A stretch of 64,000 bases of DNA from positions 45,155 through 109,154 of the forward strand of contig JAKLKA010000035.1 of the NCBI GenBank assembly GCA_023150915.1. The letters run 5' to 3'. The position numbers were made by a program, and so were the translations under genes. Below the pieces are notes generated by a model. That model saw only the letters and a list, made by a program, of their open reading frames with translations. It searched no databases and had not been told where the DNA came from. Source of the stretch: Polyangiaceae bacterium. GTDB taxonomy: Bacteria > Myxococcota_A > Polyangia > Polyangiales > Polyangiaceae. Shown piece by piece: positions 60,391-64,000 of the stretch. Each line of letters starts with the position of its first letter. Position 1 is the stretch's first letter.

Positions 60391-61374
60391 ATGCAACTCT
60401 GGAAGGCATTCGCGTTGCCGCTGATCGCGGCGCTCACTTTCGCACCCGTGGCCGGCGCACAAGGCACGGCCGCGCCGAAGGCGGGCGCAGAGGCGAAGCC
60501 CGGTGAGAAGACGGACGCCAAGAAGCCGGACGAGGCGAAGGCCGATCCGAAGGACGCCAAGAAAGAGGACGCCAAGAAGGCGGATCCCAAGAAGGCCGAT
60601 CCGAAGAAGCCGGACGAGGCGAAGAAGGACGAGGCGAAGAAGCCGGACGAGGCGAAGCCTGCGACCGATGCCGCCAAGCCTGCGGAAGGTGAGAAGAAGC
60701 CCGAGGTTGCGGCGGACCCCACCAAGCCCAGCACGCCCAAGGCCAGCACCACCGGCGGCCAGATGGACGGCCCGACCTACCAGGTGCGCCTGCGCGAGCT
60801 CGAAGCCCGCGTCGACGAGCTGAAGGAGCAGATCCGTCGCAGCCACACCCGGCTCAGCCTGCTCAGCGAGACCATCCTCTCCGGCGGCGTGGGCGGGGCC
60901 CGGGCCGAGGTGAAGTTCACCAACGACATGAGCAGCGTTTTCCGCCTCAATCGCGCGCTGTTCGTGCTCGATGGCGCGGTGCAGTACAACAAGCAGGACG
61001 ACACCGGCGCCCTCGCCGCCCAGAAAGAGATCCCGATCTTCGCGGGCTCGGTTCCCCCCGGGGACCACACGCTGCAGGTGCTGCTGCAGTTCCAGGGGCA
61101 CGGTTACGGGGTGTTCTCCTACCTTCGGGGCTACCGCTTCGAGGTGAAGTCGTCGCACTCGTTCACCGTGACCGAGGGCAAGACCATGGAGCTGGAAGCC
61201 ATCGCCTACGAAAAGGGCGGCGTGACCACTCCGGTCGAGCAGCGGCCGGCGGTGCGCTTCGTCGAGAAGCTTCGCACCGGCGGCACGTCGGCCTCGCCCG
61301 CCGGCGGCGGAAGCGGCGGCAACCAGAAGTCCGGGCTCTCCGGTTCGTTCTCGTTCGGCTCCGGAGGGAAGTGA
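60391..61374 (+). CDS. secreted Lys/Asp/Pro-repeat coiled-coil protein
   Basis: 327 residues from the ATG at 60391 (strong ribosome site); an in-frame ATG at 60349 would destroy the signal peptide. Signal about 1-23 (FALPLIAALTFAPVAGA). Residues about 25-120 are charged repeats (KKPDEAKKDEAKKPDEAK type). A coiled coil YQVRLRELEARVDELKEQIR follows, then a beta-sandwich-like domain (LFVLDGAVQYNK, PPGDHTLQVLLQFQGHGYGV, KSSHSFTVTEGKTMELEA) and a Gly/Ser tail. It is coupled to the TPR protein (TGATG). A role in a trans-envelope assembly, perhaps gliding-related, is conceivable but unproven. Confidence 0.65.
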   Translation: MQLWKAFALPLIAALTFAPVAGAQGTAAPKAGAEAKPGEKTDAKKPDEAKADPKDAKKEDAKKADPKKADPKKPDEAKKDEAKKPDEAKPATDAAKPAEGEKKPEVAADPTKPSTPKASTTGGQMDGPTYQVRLRELEARVDELKEQIRRSHTRLSLLSETILSGGVGGARAEVKFTNDMSSVFRLNRALFVLDGAVQYNKQDDTGALAAQKEIPIFAGSVPPGDHTLQVLLQFQGHGYGVFSYLRGYRFEVKSSHSFTVTEGKTMELEAIAYEKGGVTTPVEQRPAVRFVEKLRTGGTSASPAGGGSGGNQKSGLSGSFSFGSGGK

Positions 61375-63833
61375 TGATCAGAGGTTCCGGAGCTTCGCCG
61401 CGCGCCGGCTGGCTCGACCTGCGCCGGGCGCTGGCCCCGCGCTTCATCGCGATCGGTGCGGCGCTGGCCGCCCTCGCGCTGAGCGACCCGGCCGCCGCGA
61501 TCTCCGCGTCCGAGGCCCGAACCCGCGCCGAGTCGGCCATTGCCGGCGTCGAGGGCGGCGTCGGCAACGTGCAGAAGGCCGCGGCGCGCGCCACCAAACA
61601 GAAGATGACCCCCGCGCAGCGCATCGCTGCCGGCGACATCTTGTTCCGCAACAAGGACTACGAGCGGTCGATCGAGGTCTTCTCGCAGGTGGTCGAGCTC
61701 GGGCGTCAGGGCCGGGCGGACTCGGCGGCGCACGCCGACGGGCTGTTCTACCTGGGTGAGAGCTACTTCAAGAGCAAGCAGTACCTCTCCGCGCGGCGCG
61801 CCTACCGCGAGATCCTCGAGAAGTCGTCGGCCAGCCCCTACGACAGCTACGCCGGGCGTGCGGTCAGCCGTCTGGTGGACGTCTCGCTGCGCACCCAGAA
61901 CTACGACGTGCTCGACGAGGTGTTCGCCAAGCTGTCGTCGCTTCCGACCTCGGACAGCAGCGGGTCGCTGCAATACGCGCGGGGCAAGGCGCTGTTCGCC
62001 AAGAAGGACTACGACGCGGCCAAGGCCTCGATCGGCAACGTGCCCGTAACCGGCGCCTGGGGGCTGCAGGGGCAGTACTTGCTGGGCGTGATCCTGGTGA
62101 AGCAGGCCACGCCGGCCGTCGACCCCGCCACCGAGAAGGCCGACAAGGAGACCGCCAGCATCGTGACCAAGGGCGCCACCGAGGCGGTGCCCACCACGCG
62201 CTACGCCGCCGCCATCGAGCAGTTCCGTCGCGTCACGCGCATGAAGGCCGAGACCGAAGCGCAGAAGCAGGTGATCGACCTGGCGTGGATGGCCATCGGC
62301 CGGCTCTTCTACGAGACCGACAACTTCCTCGACGCCGCCGACGCCTACAGCCACGTCGACCGCAAGAGCCCCGAGTTCTCGGGCATGCTCTACGAGCTGG
62401 CGTGGGTGTACGTGCGCCTGGGCGACTATCAGCGCGCTCAGCGCTCGCTCGAGGTGCTGGCCGTCACCGATCCGGACAACCTGCGCTTCGCCGACGGCTC
62501 GCTCTTGCGCGCCGACCTGATGCTGCGCTCGGGGCAGTTCGAGAAGGCGCTCACCCTCTACAAGAGCGTGCGCAGTCGCTTCGACCCGATCCGCGAGCAG
62601 GTGACCACCTTCCTGGCCGACACCCAAGACCCGGCCATCTATTACGACAAGCTGGTGGGCGAGCAGCTCGGCTCCGAGAAGGGCGGGCTGTCGCCGGTGG
62701 TCATCCAGTGGGCGAGGGAAGAGGCCGAGAACGAGCGCGCCTTCGGGATGATCGACGACGTGACCGCGTCTCGTGACCTGATCAAGAAGTCGCGGCGACT
62801 GGTTTCCAAGCTGAACGCGGTGCTCGGCTCGGGCACGCGCATGCGGGCCTTCCCCGAGCTGATCGCCGCCATGGAGCAGGCGCTGGGCCTGCTCAACAAG
62901 TCCGGCCAAGCGCGGCGCACGTTGGCGCAGGGCATGGACGACGAGGCCGGCAACGCCAGTGGCGAGCTGGAGAAGGTGCGCTCCGAGCGGCGCGCGCTGA
63001 TGAAGCGCATGGACCAGCTGCCGGTCAACCCCGGCGACTTCTCGCAGCGCGAGGCGTCTGGCGAGAAGCAGTGGAACAAGGTCAGCCAGCGCCTGCAACA
63101 GCTCGAGCTCGAGTCGGACAAGCTGCAGGCCATCGTCAACGGCCTGAAGCGCGTGCTGAAAGACGCCGACAAGTTCGGCGTGACCAGCGACCCGACCAGT
63201 CGGCAGCGCTTCCAGGCAGAGATCACGGCGAACGAGAAGGACCTCGGGGCCTACAAGAAGCGCATCGCCGAGTACCGCGAGATGGTCGACATGGGGCGCG
63301 TGCAGATCGGTTTCGGCGATCAGCGCTACGTGGAAGACGACCAGGTCCGGCGCCGCTTCCGCGAGGTGTTCAATCGCGAGGTCGAGCTGGTGGCCGGCGG
63401 CGCCGATCCGGGCGCGGCCGACTATGCCCGGCAGATCCAGCCGATCTTGCGCCGCGCCAACACCGTCGAAGACGCCTTGGAGCAAACCAAGGGGCGGCTC
63501 GAGCGCGAGGCCGACGCCCAGGCCCAGAGCCTGCGCGAGCAGGTCGAGAAAGAGGCGGCCGCGCTCGACAAGTTCGCGGCGAACCTCGACGAGCTGGACG
63601 AGCAAGCGCGGCTCTTGGTGGGCGAGCTGGCGATGAAGAACTTCGGTCTGGTCCGCGATCGGTTGAAGAGCATCGTGCTTCGAGCCGACGTGGGCATCGT
63701 CCAACACGCGTGGGAAGTGCGAGAAGAACAGCTGATGCGCGTCAGAAACCTGCAGCGCGAGCGTGCGCGCGAGGAGCAGAACCTCAACGACGAGCTCCGC
63801 GAGGTGCTCGACGACGCCGGAGGTGAGCTGTGA
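61374..63833 (+). CDS. large secreted TPR/coiled-coil protein
   Basis: 819 residues. Signal peptide about 20-45 (IAIGAALAALALSDPAAA). The N-terminal half has TPR-like pairs: AGDILFRNKDYERSIEVFSQ, DGLFYLGESYFKSKQYLSAR, ALFAKKDYDAAKASIGNV, LAWMAIGRLFYETDNFLDAA, LAWVYVRLGDYQRAQRSLEV. From about residue 470 long alpha-helical coiled coils follow (GELEKVRSERRALMKRMDQL, KVSQRLQQLELESDKLQAIV, EQTKGRLEREADAQAQSLRE). It may scaffold a periplasmic complex; AgmU/GltD-like gliding proteins have a comparable TPR design, but I cannot assign it. GTGA links it to the next gene. Confidence 0.65.
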   Translation: MIRGSGASPRAGWLDLRRALAPRFIAIGAALAALALSDPAAAISASEARTRAESAIAGVEGGVGNVQKAAARATKQKMTPAQRIAAGDILFRNKDYERSIEVFSQVVELGRQGRADSAAHADGLFYLGESYFKSKQYLSARRAYREILEKSSASPYDSYAGRAVSRLVDVSLRTQNYDVLDEVFAKLSSLPTSDSSGSLQYARGKALFAKKDYDAAKASIGNVPVTGAWGLQGQYLLGVILVKQATPAVDPATEKADKETASIVTKGATEAVPTTRYAAAIEQFRRVTRMKAETEAQKQVIDLAWMAIGRLFYETDNFLDAADAYSHVDRKSPEFSGMLYELAWVYVRLGDYQRAQRSLEVLAVTDPDNLRFADGSLLRADLMLRSGQFEKALTLYKSVRSRFDPIREQVTTFLADTQDPAIYYDKLVGEQLGSEKGGLSPVVIQWAREEAENERAFGMIDDVTASRDLIKKSRRLVSKLNAVLGSGTRMRAFPELIAAMEQALGLLNKSGQARRTLAQGMDDEAGNASGELEKVRSERRALMKRMDQLPVNPGDFSQREASGEKQWNKVSQRLQQLELESDKLQAIVNGLKRVLKDADKFGVTSDPTSRQRFQAEITANEKDLGAYKKRIAEYREMVDMGRVQIGFGDQRYVEDDQVRRRFREVFNREVELVAGGADPGAADYARQIQPILRRANTVEDALEQTKGRLEREADAQAQSLREQVEKEAAALDKFAANLDELDEQARLLVGELAMKNFGLVRDRLKSIVLRADVGIVQHAWEVREEQLMRVRNLQRERAREEQNLNDELREVLDDAGGEL

Positions 63834-64000
63834 TCCGCCGCGTCCCTCGAAACTGGCTCTTGCTCGGCGCCATCGCCGGCTCGCTGATCGCGCCGTCGGT
63901 CGCCGTCTCGCAGCCGGCCAAGCCCGCTGCCCCCGCCAAGCCCGCCGCGCCGCCGGCGGGCTCGGCCGCCGCGCCCGCGGGGTCCGCCGCGCCCGCAGCC
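63830..64000 (+). CDS. secreted Ala/Pro-rich protein, N-terminal fragment
   Basis: Only 57 codons lie in the window, starting with GTG at 63830 that overlaps the stop of the TPR gene. Signal peptide NWLLLGAIAGSLIAPSVAVS, then a Lys/Ala/Pro-rich tether (QPAKPAAPAKPAAPP) and Gly-Ser-Ala repeats. The rest lies beyond the window, so no function is given. It is the third gene of the coupled envelope operon that begins at 60391. Confidence 0.6.
   Translation, partial: MIRRVPRNWLLLGAIAGSLIAPSVAVSQPAKPAAPAKPAAPPAGSAAAPAGSAAPAA

Noticed and set aside
61206..63707. 833-codon minus-strand frame antisense to the TPR/coiled-coil gene
   Set aside because: Leu/His/Gln/Arg-rich shadow with no recognisable fold. 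The plus-strand gene has a signal peptide and TPR pattern.

Overview
The window is a 64-kb stretch of very GC-rich, almost fully coding chromosome. It most likely comes from a myxobacterium of the Polyangia/Sorangium type. The reasons are the many lipoproteins with Gly/Ser-rich linkers, two eukaryote-like Ser/Thr kinases with C-terminal membrane anchors, a zinc-ribbon/FHA protein paired with a PP2C phosphatase, PilZ proteins, a complete set of type IV minor pilin genes with pilY1, and many secreted beta-barrel, TPR and Cys-rich proteins of unknown role. No rRNA, tRNA, CRISPR array, insertion sequence or prophage was found.

Layout. 1-3635 (minus): an envelope operon of Gly/Ser-rich lipoprotein, thioredoxin-fold lipoprotein, DUF6029-like barrel and the start of a MATE exporter. 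3845-8134 (plus): small secreted proteins, then a TetR/MaoC-like/SnoaL-like operon and a linker lipoprotein. 8154-11457 (minus): glycine cleavage gcvT-gcvH-gcvPA followed by a PilZ gene where gcvPB would be expected. 11520-19404 (minus): fimT-pilV-pilW-pilX-pilY1 and two small lipoproteins. 19590-21860 (plus): a lipoprotein and an acyl-CoA dehydrogenase. 21896-24098 (minus): MaoC hydratase and two parvulins. 24219-24953 (plus): an orphan SctT/FliR-family export-gate protein. 24935-26880 (minus): kinase and barrel. 26972-30338 (plus): site-2 protease, scpA, scpB. 30423-37026: HTH regulator, LTD lipoprotein, PmbA-type protease, membrane protein, larB-larC, thioredoxin-rhodanese fusion. 37126-42043 (minus): two Dpp-type permeases, PP2C phosphatase and FHA protein. 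42105-50970: barrel, acidic protein, TPR lipoprotein, threonine aldolase, TrmJ-like methyltransferase, FGE-like protein, Cys-rich lipoprotein, second kinase, flippase-like protein and PHP phosphatase. 51022-55042: roadblock-like protein, ArsA-type ATPase, der, era. 55158-59998: GT39-type membrane protein, PilZ protein, anti-sigma/TPR protein and ECF sigma factor. 60391-64000 (plus): a coupled operon of secreted coiled-coil/TPR proteins that runs off the edge.

Most observations worth following concern architecture. (i) At least sixteen genes, mostly operon leaders, carry a TA-initiated -10-like hexamer 12-15 nt upstream of the start codon. Seven also have a recognisable -35, six of them at exactly 17 bp. 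This suggests widespread leaderless or near-leaderless transcription. Genes lacking the box often have a strong Shine-Dalgarno instead. (ii) ScpB is a chimera with a 130-residue histone-H1-like basic N-terminus and a long poly-aspartate C-terminus that includes a perfect (GAC)31 microsatellite. (iii) The SctT/FliR-type gate stands alone, gcvPA lacks gcvPB, and larB-larC lack larE. (iv) A DppB-type permease carries a large HEAT-like periplasmic insertion and has no ATPase or binding-protein gene beside it.

Open reading frames of 600-1000 codons antisense to real genes are a by-product of the base composition and are not annotated. Assignments rest on reading motifs by eye. No database search was run.
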